Shown here: positions 1-9,275 of the stretch, one piece after another
How the letters are laid out: each line of letters starts with the position of its first letter
How positions within the stretch are numbered: position 1 is the stretch's first letter
Source: Nitrospira sp. CG24D
GTDB taxonomy: Bacteria; Nitrospirota; Nitrospiria; Nitrospirales; Nitrospiraceae
DNA length: 64,000 nt
Direction of reading: 5' to 3'
Assembly: GCA_002869855.2 (NCBI GenBank)
Contig: NEWQ02000023.1
Span: forward strand, 121,286-185,285
Notes under the pieces: generated by a model
The model's input: the letters and a program-made list of their open reading frames with translations, nothing else
Told to the model about the DNA's origin: nothing
The model's database searches: none
Made by a program: the position numbers and the translations under genes

Positions 1-74
1 GCGTACGCGCCGCTACGTTGAGCCGCTTCGTAAAGCGAGAACGCCGCTGGCGGACTTTTTCAGCATCCTGCTAG
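1..74. repeat. Right part of a dispersed intergenic repeat (copy R1)
   Basis: These bases align almost position for position with 27549-27623: both contain GCGTAC, a GTTGAGCC/GTCGAGCC block, GCGAGAACGC, GCTGGCGG and end in CAGCATCCTGCTAG or CAACAGCCTGCTAT. The left part lies outside the window. The outer edge supplies the TAG stop of the neighbouring minus-strand gene. Confidence 0.7.
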
Positions 75-409
75 GACGTACGAGGCGCTTCGGACAGGTG
101 ACAGGGAGGCAACCCCGCCTCTTCCAGCACTTGCCCCCCGATGACATGATTGCCGACCAGCAGAAACAGAATCTTCACTCGCTTGGTATTCTCAAGGAAC
201 CGCCCGCTGGCGACCGCGGTCACTTCCCGCGAACCGTCTGCCTGCGGTCGGTCCTCTTCAATGGTTACTGAATAGGAGTCGAAGCCTTCGAAGGCATGAT
301 TGAAGGTGTGTCCGCGAAGCAACTGCTCCAGAGACTGGTCCGAAGCTGCAATAGACAGCCCTGGGTGCAGGATCGTACAGGTGAGCATCGTGGCAAGCCA
401 AAGACGCAC
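71..409 (-). CDS. Small exported protein, family unknown
   Basis: I do not recognise a family. The 112-residue product begins with a hydrophobic segment followed by an AAS-type signal peptidase site near residue 22, so it is probably exported. The remaining ~90 residues are mixed polar and hydrophobic, with no catalytic motif I can name. The GTG start at 409 is chosen because GGAG lies about 8 nt upstream. The stop codon is formed by the edge of repeat R1, so the present C-terminus may be an altered one. A copy of the shared upstream motif (S1) lies 50-90 nt before the start, which links this gene to the TonB-related units further right. The signal peptide, ribosome binding site and regulatory motif together favour a real gene. 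Confidence 0.55.
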   Translation of the reverse strand: MRLWLATMLTCTILHPGLSIAASDQSLEQLLRGHTFNHAFEGFDSYSVTIEEDRPQADGSREVTAVASGRFLENTKRVKILFLLVGNHVIGGQVLEEAGLPPCHLSEAPRTS

Positions 410-456
410 AACACATTCTCCGAGGAGGAGTTACTGTAGCCACCCACTCAAACCCT

Positions 457-497
457 GTCCACCGACGCCTGCTAACCGATGCACATCGATGCAACAG
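457..497 (-). promoter_or_regulatory. Shared upstream motif, copy S1 (variant)
   Basis: On the minus strand this reads TGTTGCATCGATGTGCA, matching the direct-repeat part (GTwGCA-N3-rTnnGCA) of the other copies. The downstream block is GTGGAC and lies exactly 10 bp further away than in the others. It precedes the gene starting at 409. Confidence 0.45.
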
Positions 498-582
498 AAG
501 ATCGAAACGACGCGGAACGGAGCCGACTTGAAGCCTTACAAGAAAGACAGGAGATGACCGAAGGAGGGAAAAATGAAGACAC

Positions 583-612
583 AGGCACGGCCCGATAAAA
601 AGAGCCGTGCCT
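583..612 (-). terminator. Stem-loop downstream of the SmbP-like gene
   Basis: AGGCACGGC and GCCGTGCCT form a perfect 9-bp stem with a 12-nt loop, 35 nt after the stop of the minus-strand gene 647-946. There is only a weak T-rich stretch (ATTTTT) a few bases beyond it. Confidence 0.5.
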
Positions 613-646
613 GAGAAATCGATCAGTAAACGGACCTGCGCATCGA

Positions 647-946
647 CTACTTGGTCTTTTTGCCCTTCGCCGGCTTCTCCGCCTGCTCGGCGTGCGCCAA
701 GGCTTCTTCCGCATGCTTCACGGCTTCCTTCGCATGCTCCAGCGCTTCCTTGGCGTGGGCATCGGTGCTGCTCTTCACCGCTTCTTCCAAATGCGTAATC
801 GCTTCCTTCTCATGCGCGACCGCTTCCTTGGCATGCGCGATCGTTTCCTTCACATGCGCATTCCCGGCGAGCGCCGTTCCGACCGGCCCGGCCACCATCA
901 ACGCACCACACGCCACCACGGCCAACAGCACGCGAGCTTTCAACAT
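647..946 (-). CDS. SmbP-like His-rich periplasmic metal-binding protein (copy 1)
   Basis: The 99-residue product has a signal peptide (about residues 1-27, cleavage after ALA). It is followed by an almost pure helical repeat of the kind HAKEAV-HEKEAI-HLEEAV-HAKEAL, with His every 7 residues and abundant Glu and Lys, ending in a Lys-rich tail (AKGKKTK). This matches the architecture of SmbP, the small periplasmic metal-binding protein first described in Nitrosomonas europaea, which binds copper and other divalent metals. A ribosome binding site (AAGGAGG) precedes the ATG. A paralogue with the same layout is at 11355-11663. Metal storage or buffering in the periplasm is the likely role; the metal is inferred from the family only. 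Confidence 0.75.
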   Translation of the reverse strand: MLKARVLLAVVACGALMVAGPVGTALAGNAHVKETIAHAKEAVAHEKEAITHLEEAVKSSTDAHAKEALEHAKEAVKHAEEALAHAEQAEKPAKGKKTK

Positions 947-1037
947 AAGAAATCCTCCTTTGCAATATGGATAGACTGAAGAGACGGACCGAATTGTACC
1001 GAGATATTGAGAAATTAGAAAGCGTCGGACAGCGCCA

Positions 1038-2210
1038 TCACACCGTCCGTTCGCCGAGCGCCTGAACCACTTCGAGTCGGGCCGCGCGCGTCGCCGGGAT
1101 CAGCCCGCCGACCATGCTCATGAGCACGGCGAAGAGCAGGGCGAGCCCAACCATGACGGGGGAGAGGTAGAACCCGAATGCGATCTCGGATCCCGTGTCC
1201 CAATTCACAGTCGAGATCGTCACCGACTGGAGGAAGGATGCCCCGGCTATGCCGAGCAGCCCCGCGCTCGCTCCCAGGGCCATCGACTCGATCAGGAAGG
1301 TCTGAAGAATCGCGAGGCGAGTGAAACCGAGGGTCCGGAGTGTGCCGATCTCCGTCGTGCGCTGAGCCACGGCCGCGGACATGGTCATCGTCGCGCCCAT
1401 AATCGCCCCGATGCTGAAGACCGCCGTGAGAAAGAGCCCCGTCACACGAATCATTTTCGCCAGACTCTCGGCTTTGCCTTCGTAATAGTCCGGCTCGCGT
1501 TTCACCGAGAGATTGAACCGCGGGTCCCGCTCCAACGGCTCCTTGACCTGAGCCAATGCATCGGGCCGCGTAAGCCGAACAGTCATCGAAGAAAAGGCTG
1601 TACGATGAAACGTCGCCATGAATTGTTCCGCATCGCCCCAGACCTCGGAATCGAATCCGCTGCCGTCCGCGTCGAACACACCCACCACCGTCCATGCGCG
1701 ATTGCCGAAGTTCAACACATGATGGAGCCCTGCTTCGGGAAACTGCTTGGCCACTTGTGCCCCGACCATGATCTCCGTCGTACCGGGCTCCCACAGGCGG
1801 CCTTGAGCCAGCCGGACCTTCGGCCGAACGGCAAAGGCATCGTGGGAAGTCCCGCGCAGGCTGAGGCTTGCAAGACTCCGTTCCTTCGCCTTCCGGAGTG
1901 TGAGTTGCAGCCCGATCTCACTGACCGCAACAGGCCGGCCCTCGAGCGTCTGCTTGATCCCCGACTGGAGCGCAATGATCTTGGCATGATCGCGCGAAAT
2001 GCTGCTGTCGATTTCCGAGAGGGCGCCTTTGCGCAGCAGGATCGCATTTGCCGGATCGCCGGTCTTCCCCAGTGTCCGCTCCAATCCATGCGCCAGCATC
2101 AGCACGGCCAGGAAGACGAACACCACCAGGCCCATCCCCGCTACCGTGAACGCCGTCGTCACACGGCGGGCCCAGAGATTTCTCAGACTGTAGGCGCCCC
2201 ACAGCATCAT
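1038..2210 (-). CDS. ABC transporter permease, FtsX/MacB type (second permease)
   Basis: This 390-residue protein has an N-terminal membrane segment (VTTAFTVAGMGLVVFVFLAVLML), a large periplasmic domain of about 200 residues, and three further membrane segments near the C-terminus, with the GTLRTLGFTRLAIL coupling-helix region typical of FtsX-domain permeases. It closes an operon that runs adaptor, ATPase, permease, permease with gaps of 11, -4 and 29 nt. GGAGTGATCGG precedes the ATG. A pair of different FtsX permeases sharing one ATPase is seen in lipoprotein- or peptide-type exporters (Lol or MacB-like). The substrate cannot be told. Downstream of it only the SmbP-like gene and the small exported protein remain before the window edge. 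Confidence 0.8.
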   Translation of the reverse strand: MMLWGAYSLRNLWARRVTTAFTVAGMGLVVFVFLAVLMLAHGLERTLGKTGDPANAILLRKGALSEIDSSISRDHAKIIALQSGIKQTLEGRPVAVSEIGLQLTLRKAKERSLASLSLRGTSHDAFAVRPKVRLAQGRLWEPGTTEIMVGAQVAKQFPEAGLHHVLNFGNRAWTVVGVFDADGSGFDSEVWGDAEQFMATFHRTAFSSMTVRLTRPDALAQVKEPLERDPRFNLSVKREPDYYEGKAESLAKMIRVTGLFLTAVFSIGAIMGATMTMSAAVAQRTTEIGTLRTLGFTRLAILQTFLIESMALGASAGLLGIAGASFLQSVTISTVNWDTGSEIAFGFYLSPVMVGLALLFAVLMSMVGGLIPATRAARLEVVQALGERTV

Positions 2211-2226
2211 CCGATCACTCCCGCCG

Positions 2227-2246
2227 AATCAACAGCCTGCTATCCG
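2227..2246. repeat. Repeat-end fragment TCAACAGCCTGCTATCCGGC
   Basis: A 20-base stretch identical to the right end of the repeat at 27611-27630. As there, it overlaps the TAG stop codon of the minus-strand gene on its right (2240-3406). Confidence 0.5.
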
Positions 2247-3406
2247 GCATGCCGCAATCCCTCCAACGTCGTCATCCGAATCAGCCGAATGGCGGGCCAG
2301 ACCGCAGCCAACAAGCCTACGAGAAGCATGACCCCGAGACACATACCCATGGTCTCTGTTGTGATGGAATACGACGCAACGTAGCCCCGGTCTTGCGTCA
2401 TCACCGCGTAGAGTTGCGCGGCAGGGAACAGGAGAACAAGGCCGAAGCCGCCGCCCAACAGTGCCAACAGCAACGACTCCCCCAATACCAGCGACACCAA
2501 GTGGAGCGGCTGAAACCCCAGCGTCTTAATGACGGCATACTCACGGGTCCGCTCCCGAACGGCCATCGCCAGCGCATTGACCAACACCAGCAACGCGATA
2601 CCATTGATGATTCCGGACATCCATTCCAAGCCCCGCAGCAACGCGCCGGAACGCGCCACCCAGCCTGCGAAATACGCCTGCTCGGACTCCGTCCTCGTTT
2701 CGGCGGAAGAATTGGCAAAACTCGCATCGATCGCCTCCGCCACCGTCTGTCCATTGATCCCGTCGGCAGCACGGACGACAAACCAGCCGACCTGATCGGC
2801 CCGATCCGGTTCCGTCGTCTTCAGCCGTTCGTTGGCATAGGCCCAATGCAGATACAGTTCTCCCTCCCCCATGACATTCGGACTGGTGCTCCGGAAGATC
2901 CCGCGCACGACGAGTTCCCAATCCCCCGGATACACCGTGCCTTTGAGCGTAATCGCCTCGCCGACTTTCCACCCGAATCGCGCCGCCAACCGATGTCCGA
3001 TGATGCAGCCGCGCCGGTCTTGCAGGAAGGCCAGTCTCTCCGCGTCGCTCAAGACAACCTCGGGATAGGTCTCGAAAAACGTGGAGGCCTGCTCGGCGAA
3101 CGAGCCGAACGACTGTTTTGGATCTTGATAGACGCCGCCGAAGACCGACCCAAAGTGGACGGTCCGCGCGCCGGGAATCACCGTCAACCGGTCTTTGTAC
3201 GCCAGCGGCAGGCGCAGCTCGTCCGACATGGCATGCACGGTGATCAACCGGTTCTTCAATGCGGCCCGCGAACTCGCCTGCCATTGATCGAGCGTCAGCC
3301 GAATCAGTCCGAACGCGAGCACCACCATCGCTAGACCACCGACCGTCAACCCCAACCGGACGGGCCGCCGCATCGTATTGCGAAGGATGAGCCGACCCAA
3401 TGTCAT
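2240..3406 (-). CDS. ABC transporter permease, FtsX/MacB type (first permease)
   Basis: The 388-residue protein has an FtsX-type layout: membrane segment near residues 18-38, a periplasmic domain of roughly 220 residues, then three membrane segments ([57 protein letters not shown]) and the motif [11 protein letters not shown] that contacts the ATPase. It overlaps the ATPase stop by 4 nt, so the two are translationally coupled. Its own stop codon is formed by a repeat-end fragment. It is paralogous in plan, but not close in sequence, to the permease at 1038-2210. It is probably half of the membrane part of an exporter that works with the adaptor at 4098-5369. Confidence 0.8.
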   Translation of the reverse strand: MTLGRLILRNTMRRPVRLGLTVGGLAMVVLAFGLIRLTLDQWQASSRAALKNRLITVHAMSDELRLPLAYKDRLTVIPGARTVHFGSVFGGVYQDPKQSFGSFAEQASTFFETYPEVVLSDAERLAFLQDRRGCIIGHRLAARFGWKVGEAITLKGTVYPGDWELVVRGIFRSTSPNVMGEGELYLHWAYANERLKTTEPDRADQVGWFVVRAADGINGQTVAEAIDASFANSSAETRTESEQAYFAGWVARSGALLRGLEWMSGIINGIALLVLVNALAMAVRERTREYAVIKTLGFQPLHLVSLVLGESLLLALLGGGFGLVLLFPAAQLYAVMTQDRGYVASYSITTETMGMCLGVMLLVGLLAAVWPAIRLIRMTTLEGLRHAG

Positions 3407-4086
3407 GGAGGAGTCTCCAGCACGCCCTTTTCGAGATGCCGTATGAGTTGGGCTCGCTCGGCCGCGCGGGGATCGTGCGTGACCATCACAATGGTCTTCC
3501 CCAACTCTCGATTCAGCCGGCCGAACAGCGTCAGAATATCTTCAGCCGATTCACGGTCCAGATTACCGGTCGGCTCATCCGCAAGAATCATGGTGGGATC
3601 GCTCACGATCGCGCGAGCAAGGCCGACCCGTTGCTCCTGCCCTCCCGAGAGCTGCCGAGGGTAATGGTCCATGCGGTCGCCGAGGCCCACGAGTCGCAGC
3701 GCGGTCTTCACGTGGTCGGTCCGCTCAGAGCGCGAGAGGTGCGTGAGCAGGAGCGGCAGCTCGACATTTTCGGCAGCGGTCAGAACAGGGATGAGATTGT
3801 AGGATTGAAAGACATAGCCGATATGCCTGGCGCGCCAGCGCGCCATATCCCCTTCGGACAGTTCGTGCAATCGCGTGCCGGCCACGACCACCACCCCGCT
3901 GGTCGGGCGATCGATCCCGGCCATCAGGTTAAGCAGCGTGCTCTTTCCCGACCCGGACGGCCCCATAATCGCGAGAAACGTTCCGGCAGGAATCGAAAAG
4001 GAAAGATCGCGCAGGACAGACACCTCCGTGCCTGCTCGAAAATAGACTTTCAAGATACGCTGCAGTGTGACAACCGGATCGTACAC
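3403..4086 (-). CDS. ABC transporter ATPase, LolD/MacB family
   Basis: The 227-residue protein is a complete ABC ATPase of the LolD/MacB type. Walker A is GPSGSGKST (residues 42-50), the Q-loop is [17 protein letters not shown], the signature is LSGGQEQRV, Walker B is [12 protein letters not shown], and the H-loop is MVTHDP. The Q-loop sequence and short length fit exporters with FtsX-type permeases. It lies 11 nt after the adaptor gene and overlaps the first permease by 4 nt. It powers the putative exporter encoded at 1038-5369. Confidence 0.9.
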   Translation of the reverse strand: MYDPVVTLQRILKVYFRAGTEVSVLRDLSFSIPAGTFLAIMGPSGSGKSTLLNLMAGIDRPTSGVVVVAGTRLHELSEGDMARWRARHIGYVFQSYNLIPVLTAAENVELPLLLTHLSRSERTDHVKTALRLVGLGDRMDHYPRQLSGGQEQRVGLARAIVSDPTMILADEPTGNLDRESAEDILTLFGRLNRELGKTIVMVTHDPRAAERAQLIRHLEKGVLETPP

Positions 4087-4097
4087 GTGGGCAGGCC

Positions 4098-5369
4098 TTA
4101 CGACGGACGCCGGAGGACCGTGACCGACGTGCCTGAGCGGAGACTCTCGGAGGGCGCAGCGACAACCTCGTCGCTCTGCGTGAGTGTGCCGCGCACCGGC
4201 GTGAGGGACCCCACCGGGGAACCTGGCTGAACGTCCGTCTCGACGATCGCGCCGTTCCTCACCAGGAGCACCACCGGACGACCGGCACGGGTCACGACGG
4301 CCGTCGACGGCACGCCCCAGGATTCTCCTCCCTCATCGGCCGATCCGGGCTTAGCCCCGAACGTCACTTTCGCGCTGAGCTCCGGCCGCACCCGCTCGTC
4401 GAGATCGAGAAACCGCACGCGGGTGAGAATCGTCGCTTTGGCCCGGTCGGCAATCGGCATGACTTGCGAGACTTCTCCGCGATAACGATGGTCGGGGACC
4501 GAGTCCAGCTGGATCTCAGCCGGCTGCCCGGCCTGCACGCGATGAATCATCGACTCCGACACCTCCGCATCCACCATCACGGAATTCATGTCTGCAATGG
4601 CCACGACCGACCCGCGCGAGAGCGTCGAGGCGGCCATCGGCGCCACCACTTCGCCGACCTCGGCAAACTTCTTCACCACGGTGCCATCGAACGGTGCGCG
4701 CACATTGGTGCTCTCAACCTGCACCTCGGCGGATTGGCGCTCCGCTTCCGCCGCCGCTACCGCCGCCTCGGCTGACTTCACCGCCCCGGCGGCGCGCCGG
4801 AGCCGCGCGCCGGCCATGTCGAATTCGGACTGCGTCGCGAACGATTGTTCGAAGAGAGTTTTCATCCGGTCGAAATTGAGCGTCGCCTCTTGCAGCTCCG
4901 GCCTGGCCGTGACCAGCTGCGCGCGGGCCACCTCCAGCTTCGCCCGGGCCTGCTGGAGCAGCGCATCCATATCCGTATGCTCCAGCCGCGCGATGACATC
5001 ACCTTCTTTGACCCGATCCCCGACCTTGACACCGAGATATTCCATCCGGCCTGTGCCTTTCGACGCGATCGACGCCTGTCGCTGCGCCACCACATAGCCC
5101 GTGGCGGCTAACCCCGATGAACCACCAGCGGCCATGCGCACCACCGCCGTCACTTCGACCGACGGGGTCTGGTCGATCAGTCCGGTTCTCCAAGCGCCCA
5201 CGGCTCCGGCGAACAAAAGGATCAGGAGCAACCAGCGCCACTGTCCGGACCGAGCCGGCGAGCGCTTCGCGAAATGTTCCTCGCGTTGAATGGTCAATCC
5301 ATCCAAATCCGCGTCATGGATGCCGACCTTTAGTGGGTCCGGACGTTCCGGCGTTGATTGAGCAGACAC
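4098..5369 (-). CDS. Periplasmic adaptor (HlyD/MacA/RND membrane-fusion type)
   Basis: The ORF track starts at 5525, but GTG at 5369 is the better start: AACGGAGG stands 4 nt before it and the upstream part has no membrane-fusion character. That gives 423 residues. An N-terminal anchor (WRWLLLILLFAGAVGAW) is followed by the first half of a lipoyl-like domain (GYVVAQRQASIASKGTGR), an alpha-helical hairpin rich in Ala, Glu and Gln (about residues 130-230), the second lipoyl half (NVRAPFDGTVVKKFAEVGEVV) and beta-barrel domains. It bridges the FtsX permeases to an outer-membrane partner; no TolC-like gene is in the window. The position directly after the TonB receptor/PepSY pair suggests co-expression, although a 97-nt gap leaves room for its own promoter. 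Confidence 0.85.
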   Translation of the reverse strand: MSAQSTPERPDPLKVGIHDADLDGLTIQREEHFAKRSPARSGQWRWLLLILLFAGAVGAWRTGLIDQTPSVEVTAVVRMAAGGSSGLAATGYVVAQRQASIASKGTGRMEYLGVKVGDRVKEGDVIARLEHTDMDALLQQARAKLEVARAQLVTARPELQEATLNFDRMKTLFEQSFATQSEFDMAGARLRRAAGAVKSAEAAVAAAEAERQSAEVQVESTNVRAPFDGTVVKKFAEVGEVVAPMAASTLSRGSVVAIADMNSVMVDAEVSESMIHRVQAGQPAEIQLDSVPDHRYRGEVSQVMPIADRAKATILTRVRFLDLDERVRPELSAKVTFGAKPGSADEGGESWGVPSTAVVTRAGRPVVLLVRNGAIVETDVQPGSPVGSLTPVRGTLTQSDEVVAAPSESLRSGTSVTVLRRPS

Positions 5370-5466
5370 AAGACCTCCGTTGTCATTAGAGCCGCGAAGC
5401 TTACCATAGAAATTCGTACCTACTACAGAGCCGCCTGTGGCGAGAGCACCGACCAGCGCGCCGCAA

Positions 5467-6669
5467 TCAGTTCGAAGCCGCTCTGGGTTTCCGTTTCCGC
5501 CACCACATGAGAAAGCCGGTCGCATAGATGACCGGAGAGGCCAGGCCGCTGAAAAACACCAGCAACCGCCCGGTCATGCCGAAGGCCTGGCCCGAATGCA
5601 GCGGCCATTGCCAGTCCAGAAATGTTTCTCCGGCGCTCTGCCTGTTCGTCGGGTCGCGCACGTCGAGAATGGCGCCGCTGTATTGATCGATGGCCACCTG
5701 CCGCTCCGACCAGAAGGCACTCAGCCCCGGCACATGGCGCCGGCCCACCAGATAGACGCCCGTCTCACTGTCCGGCATGCCGACAGCACTCAGCTCTCCC
5801 TCTGGGTATATCTCCGCGGCGATGGCCACGGCCCGCTCCGCTCCGATGGGCGCCTGCCCAGGCGCCGGCGTCGACGTTGGCGCTTGCGCCGGACCACGGG
5901 TCGCGGGAGAAAAAAGTTGCACCATCCACACATACGGCCCGTTCACATTCATATCGACCCCCGACAGCAGCACCGCGCCCAGCATGACGAGCGTGTAGAG
6001 CGAGACCGTCTTGTGCAGGTCGAAATTCAGCCGAGTCTGGTTGGTGGGCCGCCGGATGACAAAGGCCTGCCGCCACTGCCCCGCACGCGGCCACCAGACG
6101 AGAATTCCGGTGAGCAGGGACAGCGTCAACAACACTGCGGCAATCCCGGCCAGCGTCACCCCGGTCTCGCCCATGAACAATGTGTAGTGCAGGGCGAAGA
6201 CCACATCCATGAACGAGGAGGGCACCCATTCGGCTGCGCCATAGGCGCGCACCCCCGTTACCCTGGCGCGATACGGATCGACGAAGATCCGCGCCCAGGC
6301 TTTCGACGGCTGCTCGGCATACACGGCGAAGACGCCTTCTGTGCTCTCTGGCCCATAGATCTGTATCACACGGCTGCCATACGGAGAAGCCTGCAACGCG
6401 GCGGCTAGCATCTCTCCCAATGGCCGGTAGGCCTCTTGCCCCGGTGGAGGAGCTTCCACCGTCAAAAGCGCCGGATTAAGCCACTCATCGATCTCCTGCC
6501 AGAACACCAGGATGCTGCCGGTCAATCCAAAGACGACCAGCAGCGCCCCGATAAACAAACCCAGACACAGATGCACCTGCACCCACAGGCTGCGCCACGT
6601 TCGCATGCGAGTCGCACGCGGCGCCGCCAGGCCTGCCGAATCGGCAAGACCCGGACTCGCCGGCTGCAT
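5467..6669 (-). CDS. PepSY-associated transmembrane protein (siderophore-linked reductase type)
   Basis: The protein has about four membrane segments and a PepSY-type periplasmic region. TM1 is in HLCLGLFIGALLVVFGLTGSILVFW. A loop with repeated Asp/Pro-rich sequence follows, then TM2-TM3 (FALHYTLFMGETG, LLTLSLLTGILVWWP) and a C-terminal TM before RKRKPR. Conserved His in TM1, TM2 and TM3 (HLC, LHYT, LHKT) fit haem-binding reductase-like members that act beside TonB siderophore receptors, releasing iron in the periplasm. The ATG at 6669 has GGGAG 5 nt upstream, giving 400 residues. ATG at 6687 is the alternative and has a poor ribosome binding site. It starts just after the receptor stop at 6692, so the two are probably coupled. 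Confidence 0.75.
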   Translation of the reverse strand: MQPASPGLADSAGLAAPRATRMRTWRSLWVQVHLCLGLFIGALLVVFGLTGSILVFWQEIDEWLNPALLTVEAPPPGQEAYRPLGEMLAAALQASPYGSRVIQIYGPESTEGVFAVYAEQPSKAWARIFVDPYRARVTGVRAYGAAEWVPSSFMDVVFALHYTLFMGETGVTLAGIAAVLLTLSLLTGILVWWPRAGQWRQAFVIRRPTNQTRLNFDLHKTVSLYTLVMLGAVLLSGVDMNVNGPYVWMVQLFSPATRGPAQAPTSTPAPGQAPIGAERAVAIAAEIYPEGELSAVGMPDSETGVYLVGRRHVPGLSAFWSERQVAIDQYSGAILDVRDPTNRQSAGETFLDWQWPLHSGQAFGMTGRLLVFFSGLASPVIYATGFLMWWRKRKPRAASN

Positions 6670-6691
6670 AGAGGCTCCCTGCGTCATTGTC

Positions 6692-9055
6692 CTAGAACTC
6701 CATCCGGATCGAGCCCATGAAGAACCGCGGGGCGCCGACATCGATCCGCGCTTGGCCGAATCCCGCACTGCTCGGGAAGTACTCCTGACCCAAAATGTTG
6801 TCGACATTCAGCTGAGCCGTCACCTTGGAGCGACCGACTTTCATGGTGTAGCTGGTCATCAAATTCACGATGGTATATCCGGGCATCTGCGCGTCATTCT
6901 CCACATTAATCTCGCGTTTCCCTCGTGCCACCACACCGCCGCCCACCTTCCACCCACTGAGAGTCTCGTCCTGAAACGCGTAGGTCATCCAGACGCTTCC
7001 GGCATGTTTGGGCACATTGGGGAATCGATGGCCTTGTGTGCCATCGTTGCTTTGCGTAATGGTGGAATCGGTATACGCATAGTTCGCAATCAGGTTGAGC
7101 CCCGGCAGCGGTTCCCCAGCCACATCCAGTTCGACCCCTTTGTTGCGCGCCTCTCCTGTTAGCACGGAAAAGCCTAATGCCGCCAAGGCCGGATCGGGAT
7201 GGCCCGTGGGAATGTTTTGCTTCGTGAGATCGAACCACGCCAGAGTCGCATTCCAGCGTCCGTCGAACAGTTCCGTCTTGATACCGGCCTCCCACTGCTG
7301 CGACGTTTGGCCTTTGAGTGGCGCCCCGCCCACCGCCAATGAGAAGAGATTCGGGACACCGAACCCTTCGACGTAGTTTCCATAGAAGGCGAGCGCCTTG
7401 ATCGGTTGCCAGAGCAGTCCGACACGCGGAAGCACCTTTTGCTGGCGGCTTACCTGCGACGTCTGGACGCCTTGGAACGTACTCTCCGACGTGATCTCGG
7501 CATTGTCATAGCGCATGCCCGCCAAGATATGTACATGATGGGGTAATTCAATTTGATCTTGGAGATACAAACCGAACCATTTCTCTCGCGTGTCGAATGG
7601 GAGATCGTCGGCCGGGTCGCGGACCGGCTCGCCCCCGTGGACCGGATTGAAAATATCGATGGAGGGAAAGGCAAAGTTATCAATGAGCGTCCCCGTGTTC
7701 CTGAAGTGATAGTAGTCCCCTCCCAGCAAGAGCGTGTGCTTGGCTCCCCAGGTATCGAAATGTCCGGTGAGATCCAGGCTAGTCGTGTAGGTTTTGGTCT
7801 TGTTGTCCCTAAATCCCGCGAAAAATCGATCCAGGGTTTGGTTATCCGCCTGAAGCCCCAAGGGCACCACCACGTCGTCATCCTCGCTGCTAGATTGGAC
7901 ATTAAAGCGATGCTGGAGTTTCCAGTCCTGATTGAACTCATGCGACCAATTGAATCCGGCCAGAATGGATTCGTACTTCGCATTAGCAGATGACTCTCCC
8001 AGATTGCGCTCGACCGGCAACTGTGCGGGGCGATCGCCGACTGTGACGGTGCCAAAATCAGGCCGCACTTTCCCTTTGCCGTACTCCGCATCGAACGTAA
8101 TTTGCGTCCGGTCGCTCAGTTTCCATTGCACCACCGGCGCAAAGAACGCGCGGTCGTTCTGGACAAACTCCCGGAACGAGCCGGAGTTCTCATAGGACAT
8201 ATTGAATCGATACAGCAGCGAGCCGCTCTCGTTCAGCTTGCTCGTGGCATCCAGCGCCGTGCGATAGAAGTCATAGGAGCCGACCTGTTGCTGGATGGAA
8301 TAGTAGGGGTCGGCCTGAGGCTTCTTCGTGACGAGATTGATCATCCCGCCTGGATGGATACGGCCGTACAAAATGGAGGCTGGCCCTTTCAAGACCTCGA
8401 TCCGCTCCAGATTCGCCATCTCTCTACGGCCCGCTTGCGTCAAGGCAGCCTGAATGCGCGCTCCCTCTCGATAGTATTCGAACGTTTCAAATCCCCGGAT
8501 ATTGAACGACTCAAAGAGGCTCAGCGACAGATTGGCATAGACTCCGCTGACATTGTTGAGCGCCGTATCAAGGCGAACCGCCTGCTGATCTCGTACGACC
8601 TGTTGCGGCACCACTTGGATGGAAAACGGCGTTTCCATGATCGGGGTATCCGTCTTCGTAGCCGTGGTGGCCTGATCCACCTTGTACGACTCCCGCTGGG
8701 CCGTCACATGCACCGCCTTCGCTTCCAGCACCGGCACATCGCCTTCGGTGGGAATTGGCGCGTCGGCCTGCGACGGGATGGGCAGCGGAACGGGGGGCAC
8801 CACCGACGGCTGCGACGTCTCAGATGGAGCTGGCTCGGCAGGCTGCTTGGCGTCGGCAGTTTCCGCTGAGGGAGGCGGCGCCTCCTGGCTCTGTTGGGTA
8901 GGGACCGGCTTGATCGGCCCGATACAGGCCGTGAACGCAGTCAGGCACAGCACGACCCCCAGCAATCGATTGGTGACTGCGCCACAAGGACGAGATAATT
9001 TAGGATTAAGACGGACGTGAATAGACCGGCCTGATTGCAATGATGATAACGACAT
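6692..9055 (-). CDS. TonB-dependent siderophore-type receptor (receptor 1)
   Basis: The start at 9055 (MSLSSL) is chosen because GGGAG precedes it; the ORF track start at 9211 adds an improbable leader. The 787-residue product has an N-terminal hydrophobic segment ending in FTAC, an unusual Pro/Glu/Ala-rich linker of about 80 residues, then a plug domain (TPIMETPFSIQVVPQQVV, LNNVSGVYANL, IEVLKGPASILYGR, GGMINLVTKKP). A 22-strand-type barrel ends in a terminal Phe (SIRMEF). The plug motifs are those of the siderophore-receptor subfamily. No STN signalling domain is visible, so it is a pure transporter. The Pro-rich linker may hide or extend the TonB box. It follows small CAWxC protein A and precedes the PepSY protein. 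Confidence 0.88.
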   Translation of the reverse strand: MSLSSLQSGRSIHVRLNPKLSRPCGAVTNRLLGVVLCLTAFTACIGPIKPVPTQQSQEAPPPSAETADAKQPAEPAPSETSQPSVVPPVPLPIPSQADAPIPTEGDVPVLEAKAVHVTAQRESYKVDQATTATKTDTPIMETPFSIQVVPQQVVRDQQAVRLDTALNNVSGVYANLSLSLFESFNIRGFETFEYYREGARIQAALTQAGRREMANLERIEVLKGPASILYGRIHPGGMINLVTKKPQADPYYSIQQQVGSYDFYRTALDATSKLNESGSLLYRFNMSYENSGSFREFVQNDRAFFAPVVQWKLSDRTQITFDAEYGKGKVRPDFGTVTVGDRPAQLPVERNLGESSANAKYESILAGFNWSHEFNQDWKLQHRFNVQSSSEDDDVVVPLGLQADNQTLDRFFAGFRDNKTKTYTTSLDLTGHFDTWGAKHTLLLGGDYYHFRNTGTLIDNFAFPSIDIFNPVHGGEPVRDPADDLPFDTREKWFGLYLQDQIELPHHVHILAGMRYDNAEITSESTFQGVQTSQVSRQQKVLPRVGLLWQPIKALAFYGNYVEGFGVPNLFSLAVGGAPLKGQTSQQWEAGIKTELFDGRWNATLAWFDLTKQNIPTGHPDPALAALGFSVLTGEARNKGVELDVAGEPLPGLNLIANYAYTDSTITQSNDGTQGHRFPNVPKHAGSVWMTYAFQDETLSGWKVGGGVVARGKREINVENDAQMPGYTIVNLMTSYTMKVGRSKVTAQLNVDNILGQEYFPSSAGFGQARIDVGAPRFFMGSIRMEF

Positions 9056-9275
9056 AACTCCCTCTCCCGCACACACCTGCCTCATGGCATGCACAGTGTC
9101 TCTGAGAGCCGGCACCTCGCGAGCAGGCCACCACCCTTCCTGCGGCACAGCAATACGGAGTCTGTCTCCAGACCGTATGCTCCCCGTCGCAGAACGACAC
9201 CGGGGCGGCACGCAAGCGAGATCGGACCGTACGGACGTCCGGCTCGTGAATGTTTACTGACGTTGGATCGAGACG

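Noticed and set aside
2249-3334. 361-residue plus-strand ORF opposite the FtsX permease (also 5437-6408, 8102-8869, 17425-18258)
   Set aside because: Composition rich in Arg, His, Gln and Pro without hydrophobic cores; each lies antisense to a clear family member. They are long only because of high GC.
5370-5440. A further copy of the shared motif before the adaptor gene (CTGTAGTAGG ... GGTAAGC)
   Set aside because: The second half-site is missing and the spacing is off by one; too weak to list.
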